In this document: positions 1-5,649 of the stretch, in pieces | How the letters are laid out: the number at the start of each line of letters is the position of its first letter | How positions within the stretch are numbered: position 1 is the stretch's first letter | Source of the DNA: Candidatus Wolfebacteria bacterium | GTDB taxonomy: Bacteria; Patescibacteriota; Minisyncoccia; UBA6257; UBA9933 | DNA length: 8,786 bases | Direction: 5' to 3' | Assembly (NCBI GenBank): GCA_027336345.1 | Contig: DAHWFZ010000101.1 | Coordinates: 1-8,786 of the forward strand | Notes under the pieces: model-generated | Databases searched by the model: none | The model's input: the letters and a program-made list of their open reading frames with translations, nothing else | Told to the model about the DNA's origin: nothing | Position numbers and translations under genes: made by a program

Positions 1-52
1 TTAATTAATATTTTAATTAAGAGAATGAGATTCTGTCCCCGATGAAAAATAA

Positions 53-337
53 TTAATCACCCAGCAATACGTAAATCGCGCATTTGGCGATTTCATCCAT
101 AACGCCTCCGGCGATTTCTTCATTAACTTTTTCAAGAGGAATTCTGTTATTATTGCCGCCTTCGGAATAAAGATAGTCGCCCGCAACATACGCAAGCTTG
201 TGCCCGTTTTCTCCATAGATATAATTGCTTTCAAAATATCCAAGACGCTTACTATCATGGGCTCTTATGTGATAGCCATCCAACCAGCCAATTTTTTGGC
301 CGCCGCGCCAGATGTCAATGCCTTTAATTTCAATCAT
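53..337 (-). CDS. Small beta-repeat protein, 4-fold-beta-flower-like
   Basis: This 94-residue protein has no assigned function. Residues 11-58 are three tandem 16-residue units (11-26, 27-42, 43-58). Each follows a pattern of a polar/Gly turn, then K/R-(I/L)-(G/A)-(W/Y), then a hydrophobic strand. A degenerate fourth unit (about 59-69) and an amphipathic helix (about 70-94) follow. The layout fits the small 4-fold beta flower family, known mostly as uncharacterised bacterial proteins; that assignment is from memory of the family pattern. There is no signal peptide, so it is probably cytoplasmic. The frame is open up to an ATG at 448, but that start would overlap the divergent regulator gene and run through this gene's own promoter. 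The ATG at 337 lies 6 nt after a TATAAT box and is preferred. There is no Shine-Dalgarno. The stop is TAA at 53-55. Confidence 0.7.
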   Translation of the reverse strand: MIEIKGIDIWRGGQKIGWLDGYHIRAHDSKRLGYFESNYIYGENGHKLAYVAGDYLYSEGGNNNRIPLEKVNEEIAGGVMDEIAKCAIYVLLGD

Positions 338-343
338 ATGTAC

Positions 344-372
344 ATTATATAGATTATCACCGATGCTTTCAA
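344..372 (-). promoter_or_regulatory. Promoter of the beta-repeat gene (leaderless)
   Basis: On the minus strand a TTGAAA -35 box (372-367) is separated by exactly 17 nt from a perfect TATAAT -10 box (349-344). Only 6 nt separate the -10 box from the ATG at 337, so transcription is predicted to begin at or next to the start codon, giving a leaderless mRNA. The match is near-consensus; the start point is inferred. Confidence 0.75.
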
Positions 373-382
373 ATCCCACATA

Positions 383-391
383 TGATATAAT
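383..391 (+). promoter_or_regulatory. Extended -10 promoter of the first receiver gene
   Basis: TG-A-TATAAT at 383-391 is a full extended -10 element on the plus strand. No convincing -35 box is visible, and the place where one would sit adjoins the -35 box of the divergent promoter, so one bound regulator could affect both. The predicted start at about 398 leaves an ~11-nt leader without Shine-Dalgarno before the ATG at 410. Confidence 0.6.
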
Positions 392-409
392 TATCCCAAT
401 AATGAATAT

Positions 410-793
410 ATGGGTAAATACAAAATAGCGCTGGTCGAAGACGACCAAATTCTTTCAAAAATAATGAAGGAGGAGCTTGAGGATGCCGGATTTGAAATAA
501 TCCAGGCTTTTGACGGACAAGAAGGGTTGGAGGCAATAAAATCCCGGAGACCCGACTTGGTGCTTTTGGACATTATGATGCCAAAAATGAACGGCTTTGC
601 TGCGCTTGAAGCAATGAAGAAAGACCCTGAAATTAAAAACATTCCGGTGCTGATACTGACAGTGTTTGGAGAAGAAGAAAATGTTTCAAAAGGAATGAGC
701 CTCGGAGCATCCGGATATATAGTAAAAGCAAAAGATGTGCATTCGGTAGCCGATGTCACCGAAAAAGTAAAAGAATTCCTGAAAATAAAATAA
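410..793 (+). CDS. Stand-alone response regulator receiver (CheY-like)
   Basis: This 127-residue protein is a single receiver domain with no output domain. Visible landmarks are the acidic pocket (E10, D11, D12), phosphoacceptor D54 in the LLDIMMPKMNG signature, the switch residue T84, aromatic Y103 and the conserved K106. All catalytic positions are intact. Such regulators act by protein contact or phosphorelay rather than by DNA binding. It is about 60 % identical by eye to the second receiver in the window (5015-5413), so the two are paralogues. The gene is divergent from the beta-repeat gene and convergent with the cohesin gene, and appears monocistronic, with its own extended -10 promoter and a terminator that contains its stop codon. 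The cognate kinase is unknown; the kinase at 5650-8304 is the only candidate here. Confidence 0.95.
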   Translation: MGKYKIALVEDDQILSKIMKEELEDAGFEIIQAFDGQEGLEAIKSRRPDLVLLDIMMPKMNGFAALEAMKKDPEIKNIPVLILTVFGEEENVSKGMSLGASGYIVKAKDVHSVADVTEKVKEFLKIK

Positions 794-826
794 TCCGCCG
801 CGGCGGATTATTTTATTTTATTTTTT
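782..826. terminator. Bidirectional intrinsic terminator, 38-bp perfect palindrome
   Basis: Positions 782-819 are a perfect palindrome centred between 800 and 801, with a GC core (TCCGCCG/CGGCGGA) and A/T arms that give a T-rich tract on either strand after the stem. A further T run reaches 826 on the plus strand. It contains the stop of the plus-strand receiver (791-793) and the stop of the minus-strand cohesin gene (815-813), so one element ends two convergent genes. Confidence 0.9.
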
Positions 827-2531
827 CAATCTCTTCTCCGAGATATTTTACCATCCTGATGGCAATGTCTTTCATTTTTTGGCTGATGTGACTAAATTCG
901 TTTTTATCTTTATCGTTAACAAACTCCTGGCGTTTGCCCCATTTATCCAAAGCTTCAATCTGCTCTCCCAGCAATGCGCACATATTTTTCATATCTCTTC
1001 CGACAACAATGCGATACGCGGAACGTTTCTCCGAATTTTTCAAATAGTACCAATATCCGAAACCGGAAACAGCCATCACTGCAACCAGCAAAATAAGGAA
1101 TATCTCAAACCATCCGATATCAAGCACCCCGATTGTAAATATCGCCTGCGGCCTGATTCTGATTTGCTCCGGCTTTGTAGAATAGCTTGAAGCTCCCCTG
1201 TCGTCTTTTGCAATAACCGTCAAATTATAAATTCCCTGCGGAAGCGGCGCGCCAATACTTATATTCCAATTTCCCAGCGCATCCGCATCAACCACGGCTG
1301 AAAATGCCTCTTTGTTCCGGGAATCCGTCAAAATAATTTTGACATGGGGAGAAGAAGTTTTTCCCGAAACCAAGATCGGCTCTCCGACTGCAACCGAACT
1401 TGAAAGGTACGCCACCGTCGGAAGTTCAAGCGGCAAAATCTCAAACGATAAACTATCTTCAATGCTATTTCCGGCCAAATCATAAGCGCGCGCGGTCACC
1501 GTGTGCTGTCCGGGCGTTTGCGGAGGCAATTTCAAACTGGAAGACGCAGTACGCGCAATTTCTTCCCCATCAATCAAAATCGCATATTGAAAAATTCCCG
1601 ACAAACTATCGTTTGTTTCATAAGAAATAACAGGAGACGGGTTATCCGACGCGGCAGAATCAATTTTTATGTCAAATGGCAATGGCGCCGTGGCGTCCAA
1701 AGAAATCTTATAGTAAGCAGGGTCGCCCCAGCCGATATTATTTTTAAACTGGACTCTTACATACCAAATTCCCTCCTTAAGAATTCCAAAATCTTTTCCA
1801 TTAAACAAATCGGTTTCCGGCGTTCCGATTTTTGTTTCTTGGCCTTGAGTAAGCCGCGCCGAAACCTGAGTCACGTCAGGGGGCAAATCCCATAACGCTA
1901 TGGCATTTCCAACCTGGCTATACCATCGCGTTTGATCCGGGTACAATGGGACGCGCAATTGCGGTTTTGCCGGCAATCCCGTTGCCGCAACCGCAGGACG
2001 GACAATCTTCTGCGGAACTTCCGCGACAGGAGTTGCCGGAGCCAAAATCTGAGTTTCCACGCCGACATTGGCGCTTTTAATCGTTGAAAGAATATTAGTG
2101 CCGCTGCCGTCGCTTGCGGTTACCGCGGCATTGGTCGCGCTGATTTGGGATACCCCCGCGCCAACGGTTTTAAAATGAAGGCTTATAACTTCAAGAGCAG
2201 ACCCTGAAATTCCATTTGTGGTCCCGGCCGTAAAAACAATGGTTCCGTCCTGGGCGGAAATCACCGGCTCCTGAAGCCAAAAATTAAAAACAGAATTTGA
2301 CTTGTCAAAATCCAGGAGGCTGACAACGCTGGGAGAAAATTTTATTGTCGCCTGCACGGCATTGGCCGGAGTATTTTGAATATCGATTTTAACATCAACC
2401 TTAAAATCCGCGCCTATGCCCAAATTTTCCGTATCGGGCGAAAAATACAAAGTCGCCGCTTTGGTGACGGATGAAAACGCCATTGCCGATATTATAACTG
2501 CCGCGAAAGCAAAAATTATTTTGAATTTCAT
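813..2531 (-). CDS. Membrane-anchored cohesin-domain surface protein
   Basis: This 572-residue protein is predicted to be a cell-surface receptor. Residues 1-25 are a Sec signal peptide (basic start, hydrophobic core, TKA|A cleavage). Residues about 27-157 resemble a cohesin domain: a beta-rich module with a VDVKIDIQNT strand, a PANAVQATIKFSPSVV segment and a VISLHFKTVG segment, all typical of the fold. A Pro/Ala linker (162-195) and a region with 'WYVRVQFKN' Fn3-like features (about 195-280) follow, then two Ig-like units (about 281-366 and 370-459). A single transmembrane helix lies at 474-497, and a charged, probably helical tail (498-572) lies in the cytoplasm. Cohesins bind dockerins, and the adjacent upstream gene encodes a dockerin. 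There is no sortase or S-layer signal; anchoring is by the helix. The start at 2531 follows a leaderless-type promoter and there is no Shine-Dalgarno. Domain borders are approximate. Confidence 0.85.
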   Translation of the reverse strand: MKFKIIFAFAAVIISAMAFSSVTKAATLYFSPDTENLGIGADFKVDVKIDIQNTPANAVQATIKFSPSVVSLLDFDKSNSVFNFWLQEPVISAQDGTIVFTAGTTNGISGSALEVISLHFKTVGAGVSQISATNAAVTASDGSGTNILSTIKSANVGVETQILAPATPVAEVPQKIVRPAVAATGLPAKPQLRVPLYPDQTRWYSQVGNAIALWDLPPDVTQVSARLTQGQETKIGTPETDLFNGKDFGILKEGIWYVRVQFKNNIGWGDPAYYKISLDATAPLPFDIKIDSAASDNPSPVISYETNDSLSGIFQYAILIDGEEIARTASSSLKLPPQTPGQHTVTARAYDLAGNSIEDSLSFEILPLELPTVAYLSSSVAVGEPILVSGKTSSPHVKIILTDSRNKEAFSAVVDADALGNWNISIGAPLPQGIYNLTVIAKDDRGASSYSTKPEQIRIRPQAIFTIGVLDIGWFEIFLILLVAVMAVSGFGYWYYLKNSEKRSAYRIVVGRDMKNMCALLGEQIEALDKWGKRQEFVNDKDKNEFSHISQKMKDIAIRMVKYLGEEIEKIK

Positions 2532-2538
2532 TTTTTAA

Positions 2539-2547
2539 ATTATATCA
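2539..2547 (-). promoter_or_regulatory. Extended -10 promoter of the cohesin gene (leaderless)
   Basis: On the minus strand TG-A-TATAAT occupies 2547-2539, inside the 51-nt gap after the dockerin gene. Seven nt separate the box from the ATG at 2531, so the transcript should begin at the start codon. No good -35 box is visible. The cohesin gene can therefore be transcribed alone as well as by read-through, since no terminator lies in the gap. Confidence 0.65.
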
Positions 2548-2582
2548 CACCCCGAAATATAATTACATTTACATCTCCGCGG

Positions 2583-4919
2583 CTATTTTAATTTCATTGC
2601 CTGCAGGAAAATACTGAAATCCGATATGTCAATTTTCCCGTCCCCGTTTAAATCCAGCGTCCCTCTCAGCTTTTGATCGTTTGACCCCCATCTGTAAAGA
2701 AAAACGCTCCAATCGCCGATAGTAATGCTGCCATCATTATTAAAATCCGCATTTGGATAAGCAAGTTCTGAAATTAAAAACGCTTTTGAGCCGGAAAAGT
2801 CGCTCATTTTATCCGCCGACAATATATAACTTGTTTTTATAAAATGGCTGCCGACAACCAAAGAATCCGTGGCAATTGGAATGGAATAACTGCCGTCGAT
2901 TCCGGACTGCGTTTCGCCCATTTTATTGGAATCAACATACGCTTCAACTTTTGCGTTCGGAGCGGCATATCCGAATACCGTGATATTTTTCCCCTTGGTC
3001 ACGGCCAAATCCTTTAAGTCAATGGTAGGCGGAATAAATATATTTTCAATTTTCAAAATACTGCCTCCCTGAACAAACCTTGAAAAAGGAATCAAACGGG
3101 CGCTTCTGTTGTCTTTGTCTTTCACTTGCAACGCAAAAAGCCAATCAGCCTGCTGGAAATATTCCAATGTTATTTTAAAAGCCCCGCTATCATCAATAAC
3201 GGAATTGGCGATTGACGCCCCTTCATATTGAGGCAAAGTTACAAGTTTTCTTAAAACGGCGATAGCGGCGCCGGGATAAGCTTGCCCGGAAAAAACAGCG
3301 CTTGATTTGGAGACCCCGCCCGCAAGCGAAGCAACGGAAGAAACGGCCTGCGTTCCCCCTCCAATCGGAGCCGGAAAAGTTATAACAACGGAAGCGCTCA
3401 AACTTGCCGACACATTTCCGGCCGCGTCTTTTGCCCATGCATAAAGGGTTTGAGTTCCATCCGATGAAAATGTGTATGATGACGGAGCAGCGGCAGCCCA
3501 TCCGGCGGCGCCGGCTGAAGGAGTTGACGATGCAACGGTCAATAAATATCCCGTTACGCCGACATTATCAGTGGCGGTAAAAGAAGTGATATTCACCGTC
3601 AAAGAAGCCGCTGTCGCGGGCATTGAAAAAGCGGTAACGACAGGAGGCGTTGTATCCGCCACACTTGAAACCGTAAATGTCTGGCTGTTTGAAGTCCCGC
3701 CTCCGGGAAGAGGATTTATTACGGCTACCGGATACGTTCCGGCAGTTGTAATATCAGAAGCGGATATCGCCGCGGTTAGCTGAGTTGACGAGACAAAAAC
3801 CGTGGCTTTGGCAACGCCATTAAAATTAACGGACGAGGAGGAGATAAAATTCGCGCCGTTAACCGTAAGAGTAAAACCTGATCCGCCCGCTGCCGCGCCG
3901 GCGGGAGAAATACTTGCAATCGTCGGAACCTGATTATTAACTGACAATGCCGGAGAGGAAACAATAGTTGTAAGCGTTCCCGCATCTGAAACTCTGTCCG
4001 TAGTTGTTGCCGTCGCCACCCCCGTTAAAGGCGCAGTCACGCCGCTTGCTCCTCCTCCGTTTCCATATACAACGGTAATTGTCTGAGAATTCGCAAGCTG
4101 TAAAATTCTCGCATCAATGGCGCCGCCGCCGGGAAAAGTCGGGCTGCCCGGGCCGGCCAGAATGTCGTCAATATAAATATTTGCGTGATTAATCGCGGCG
4201 TCCGCCGCTGTTTGATAAAGCCCGTAGCTTAAAATACTTGACCGGGTCAAGGCGCTGATATTTAAATTAATATAGGTCCAAGCAGAAGCAGGGATGGCTG
4301 TGGCAATATTTGCCAACTGCGGCGTTCCTAAATTATTGGCCGCAGAAACGGCAAAATTCAGATCACCCGCGGCGACCGCAAGATCCGAATAAATCCAAAA
4401 ACCCGCTCTGGTATACGCCGACCAATTCACCGCAGTAGACAGCCTGTAGTATTGCAAAGCTTTGCCCGCACCCTGAGCCAAATTGCCGCATTGCACCGAA
4501 GCTCCATTTTCATAAAATATGGCGGTGCTGAGCGCAATGCCTCCGCAATTGCCTTTCTGCCAATTGGTAATTACATCCGCATTATTAATAACATCCGCAA
4601 TCATGCCGCCCACAGAAGTAGCCGTGGTATAGCCCGCAATTCCCGGAGTCCCCTGCATAGCGCTCCAGCCGGCGGGAGTTTGTATTCTAATTCCGCCGCT
4701 ATCCATTGTCTCGGCGGCCGTAAAAGTAAATGTAAAAGTATTCCCCGCAGACCCGGGATTGGCAGAAGTCGGAGATACAATATTTGTCCCGGAGCCGTCA
4801 GCGGCAAAAATATTTTCCTGAGAACTGAATAAAATATAAATGCCAAAAAGAACAACCCCAAAGAAGACGAGTGTAATCGCGGTTTTCCCCATAAAGGCCC
4901 GTTTAATCCTCATGAGCAT
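2583..4919 (-). CDS. Secreted TIG/Ig-like protein with C-terminal dockerin
   Basis: This 778-residue exported protein has no recognisable catalytic motif. Residues 1-40 are a signal sequence (hydrophobic 14-31, cut near FAA|DG). An Ig-like domain begins at about 42 and appears to be interrupted by a jelly-roll-like module (about 110-256), which resembles a carbohydrate-binding fold and has its only two cysteines at C125 and C144. A TIG/IPT domain (about 331-418) follows, then an Ig-like domain (423-515, TTPP start and AWAKDAAGN motif) and two more beta modules (about 530-612 and 632-715). Residues 720-778 are a type I dockerin with two calcium loops: D725, N727, D729, S731, D736 and D756, N758, D760, K762, D767. 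The dockerin probably docks to the cohesin of the next gene. There is no C-terminal anchor, consistent with non-covalent attachment. A second ATG at 4913 is also possible; neither start has a Shine-Dalgarno. The stop is TAG. Confidence 0.88.
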   Translation of the reverse strand: MLMRIKRAFMGKTAITLVFFGVVLFGIYILFSSQENIFAADGSGTNIVSPTSANPGSAGNTFTFTFTAAETMDSGGIRIQTPAGWSAMQGTPGIAGYTTATSVGGMIADVINNADVITNWQKGNCGGIALSTAIFYENGASVQCGNLAQGAGKALQYYRLSTAVNWSAYTRAGFWIYSDLAVAAGDLNFAVSAANNLGTPQLANIATAIPASAWTYINLNISALTRSSILSYGLYQTAADAAINHANIYIDDILAGPGSPTFPGGGAIDARILQLANSQTITVVYGNGGGASGVTAPLTGVATATTTDRVSDAGTLTTIVSSPALSVNNQVPTIASISPAGAAAGGSGFTLTVNGANFISSSSVNFNGVAKATVFVSSTQLTAAISASDITTAGTYPVAVINPLPGGGTSNSQTFTVSSVADTTPPVVTAFSMPATAASLTVNITSFTATDNVGVTGYLLTVASSTPSAGAAGWAAAAPSSYTFSSDGTQTLYAWAKDAAGNVSASLSASVVITFPAPIGGGTQAVSSVASLAGGVSKSSAVFSGQAYPGAAIAVLRKLVTLPQYEGASIANSVIDDSGAFKITLEYFQQADWLFALQVKDKDNRSARLIPFSRFVQGGSILKIENIFIPPTIDLKDLAVTKGKNITVFGYAAPNAKVEAYVDSNKMGETQSGIDGSYSIPIATDSLVVGSHFIKTSYILSADKMSDFSGSKAFLISELAYPNADFNNDGSITIGDWSVFLYRWGSNDQKLRGTLDLNGDGKIDISDFSIFLQAMKLK

Positions 4920-4931
4920 ATTATTGTATTA

Positions 4932-4940
4932 ATAATATCA
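4932..4940 (-). promoter_or_regulatory. Extended -10 promoter of the dockerin gene
   Basis: On the minus strand TG-A-TATTAT occupies 4940-4932, between the terminator of the second receiver gene and the ATG at 4919. The predicted start near 4925 leaves a leader of only a few nt without Shine-Dalgarno. No clear -35 box is seen. This makes dockerin and cohesin a separate unit from the upstream receiver gene. Confidence 0.5.
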
Positions 4941-4969
4941 TATCATGGCTTTAAAAGCTGCTGAGAGCT

Positions 4970-5002
4970 AAAAAAATCCGCCTCTTTTTCCCAAAAGGCG
5001 GA
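4970..5002 (-). terminator. Intrinsic terminator after the second receiver gene
   Basis: On the minus strand a 7-bp GC-rich stem TCCGCCT (5002-4996) pairs with AGGCGGA (4983-4977) and is followed directly by seven T (4976-4970). The loop holds T and A runs that could extend the stem. It starts 12 nt beyond the stop codon at 5015, the position expected for a rho-independent terminator. The plus strand lacks a good U tract, so it acts in one direction. Confidence 0.88.
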
Positions 5003-5014
5003 ATTCTTTAAAAA

Positions 5015-5413
5015 TTATCGGACAACATTGCCTTTTTCAAGAAATTGCTTAACTTTCTCAACGATTTCCGCGACCGCATGCTGTGATTTTACGATATAAT
5101 CTTTTGCCCCGAGCTGCAATCCTTTTTTAATGTCATCGTCGCTTCCCAAAACAGTCAAAATGATCACCGGAATATCTTTGATTTGGCTGTCGCTTTCTAT
5201 TTCTTCCAAAACTTCAAAACCGTTCATCTTCGGCATCATAATGTCCAAAAGCACCAAATCCGGTTTTTTTGATTTTACGGATTCCAAACCTTGCTGCCCG
5301 TCAAAAGCCTGGATTGCTTCAAACCCGGCATCGCCAAGCTCCTCGGTTATGACCTTTGACAGGATTTCATCGTCTTCAATAATTACTATTTTAAATTTTG
5401 TTATGTCAGCCAT
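5015..5413 (-). CDS. Stand-alone response regulator receiver (CheY-like), second copy
   Basis: This 132-residue single receiver domain has no output domain. Landmarks are the acidic pocket (E13, D14, D15), phosphoacceptor D57 in the same LLDIMMPKMNG signature as the other receiver, the switch residue T87, Y106 and the conserved K109. It is expected to take phosphate from a histidine kinase and signal by protein contact. It lies between the sensor kinase (5650-8304) and the dockerin gene, all on the same strand. It has its own strong terminator and a 236-nt upstream gap, so it is probably transcribed alone. It is a paralogue of the receiver at 410-793, differing mainly in helix 4 and around the C-terminal helix, surfaces that usually set partner choice. 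The start at 5413 has no Shine-Dalgarno. Confidence 0.95.
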   Translation of the reverse strand: MADITKFKIVIIEDDEILSKVITEELGDAGFEAIQAFDGQQGLESVKSKKPDLVLLDIMMPKMNGFEVLEEIESDSQIKDIPVIILTVLGSDDDIKKGLQLGAKDYIVKSQHAVAEIVEKVKQFLEKGNVVR

Positions 5414-5447
5414 TTTTATAATATATATATAATTATTTTATTAAATT

Positions 5448-5456
5448 ATCATACCA
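5448..5456 (-). promoter_or_regulatory. Candidate extended -10 promoter of the second receiver gene
   Basis: On the minus strand TG-G-TATGAT occupies 5456-5448, giving a predicted start near 5441 and an A/T-only leader of about 28 nt. An alternative -10 box, TATATT at 5425-5420, lies 6 nt before the ATG and would give a leaderless transcript. The whole region is A/T-rich, so the choice is uncertain. Confidence 0.4.
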
Positions 5457-5470
5457 TAACTTAATAAAAT

Positions 5471-5500
5471 TTAACATTGTAATTTATTGGTAACTATAAT
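5471..5500 (+). promoter_or_regulatory. Candidate plus-strand promoter into the GC-rich island
   Basis: TTAACA (5471-5476) and TATAAT (5495-5500) are spaced by 18 nt on the plus strand. Transcription would begin near 5507 and run through the structured island towards the 3' end of the kinase gene, on the opposite strand. No convincing coding sequence follows. It could drive a small RNA or be a chance match in A/T-rich DNA. Confidence 0.35.
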
Positions 5501-5550
5501 GAAGGTCTCCCCGAGGCAAGCCGGGCGGTATCCGACCTGCATTGCGGCAT

Positions 5551-5572
5551 TCCTGCCTGCCGGCAGGCAGGA
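5551..5572. repeat. 22-bp perfect palindrome
   Basis: The half-site TCCTGCCTGCC (5551-5561) is followed directly by its exact reverse complement (5562-5572). Each half contains a direct CCTG/CCTG step. No T tract follows on either strand, so it is not a standard terminator. It may be a REP-like repeat unit or a protein-binding site. Confidence 0.85.
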
Positions 5573-5584
5573 CCCGGACAAAGC

Positions 5585-5608
5585 GCAAAACTTCGTATTG
5601 CGTTTTGC
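5585..5608. repeat. Inverted repeat GCAAAAC / GTTTTGC
   Basis: GCAAAAC (5585-5591) and GTTTTGC (5602-5608) form a 7-bp stem around a 10-nt loop. An alternative pairing, CGCAA (5584-5588) with TTGCG (5598-5602), is also possible. It is the only stem near the kinase stop codon, about 40 nt beyond it, but its flanks are poor in T on the minus strand, so a role as kinase terminator is doubtful. Confidence 0.45.
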
Positions 5609-5649
5609 CCCTCGTTTAGTAGCCGCAATAAAATTCCGCATTTTAAATC

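Larger units (their letters stand above)
5501..5640. other. GC-rich structured island in the 236-nt intergenic gap
   Basis: The gap between the second receiver (start 5413) and the kinase (stop 5650) changes from A/T-rich DNA (to about 5500) to a GC-rich stretch, then back to A/T-rich near 5625. The stretch holds a 22-bp perfect palindrome (5551-5572), CCGGG (5521-5525) with CCCGG (5573-5577) around it, and a separate inverted repeat (5585-5608). I see no convincing gene or known RNA family here and no clear terminator for the kinase. It resembles the palindromic intergenic repeats dispersed in many CPR genomes, from memory; copy number cannot be judged from one window. Confidence 0.5.

Noticed and set aside
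1..40. TTAATTAA at 1-8 and again at 13-20, and AGAAT/ATTCT around 22-34 next to TTCTGTCCCC, resembling a REP/transposase-associated palindrome or a weak terminator
   Set aside because: It is A/T-only or has short stems, and the window edge cuts the context. There is not enough to name an element.
338..448. N-terminal extension of the beta-repeat protein to an ATG at 448
   Set aside because: It would overlap the start of the receiver gene and run through a near-consensus promoter. The added 37 residues do not resemble the repeat family.
3223..4861. Several open frames of 69-126 codons on both strands across the dockerin gene
   Set aside because: They are shadows of the long coding frame, with Arg/Pro-rich or Ala-rich composition, no start signals and no family features.
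2583..4919. Dockerin protein as a cellulosomal enzyme
   Set aside because: It has a dockerin, but no glycoside hydrolase or other catalytic signature is visible; the rest is Ig-like, TIG and jelly-roll-like modules.
5501..5640. CRISPR array, tRNA or known riboswitch in the island
   Set aside because: There are no regularly spaced direct repeats, no cloverleaf and no recognisable aptamer core.
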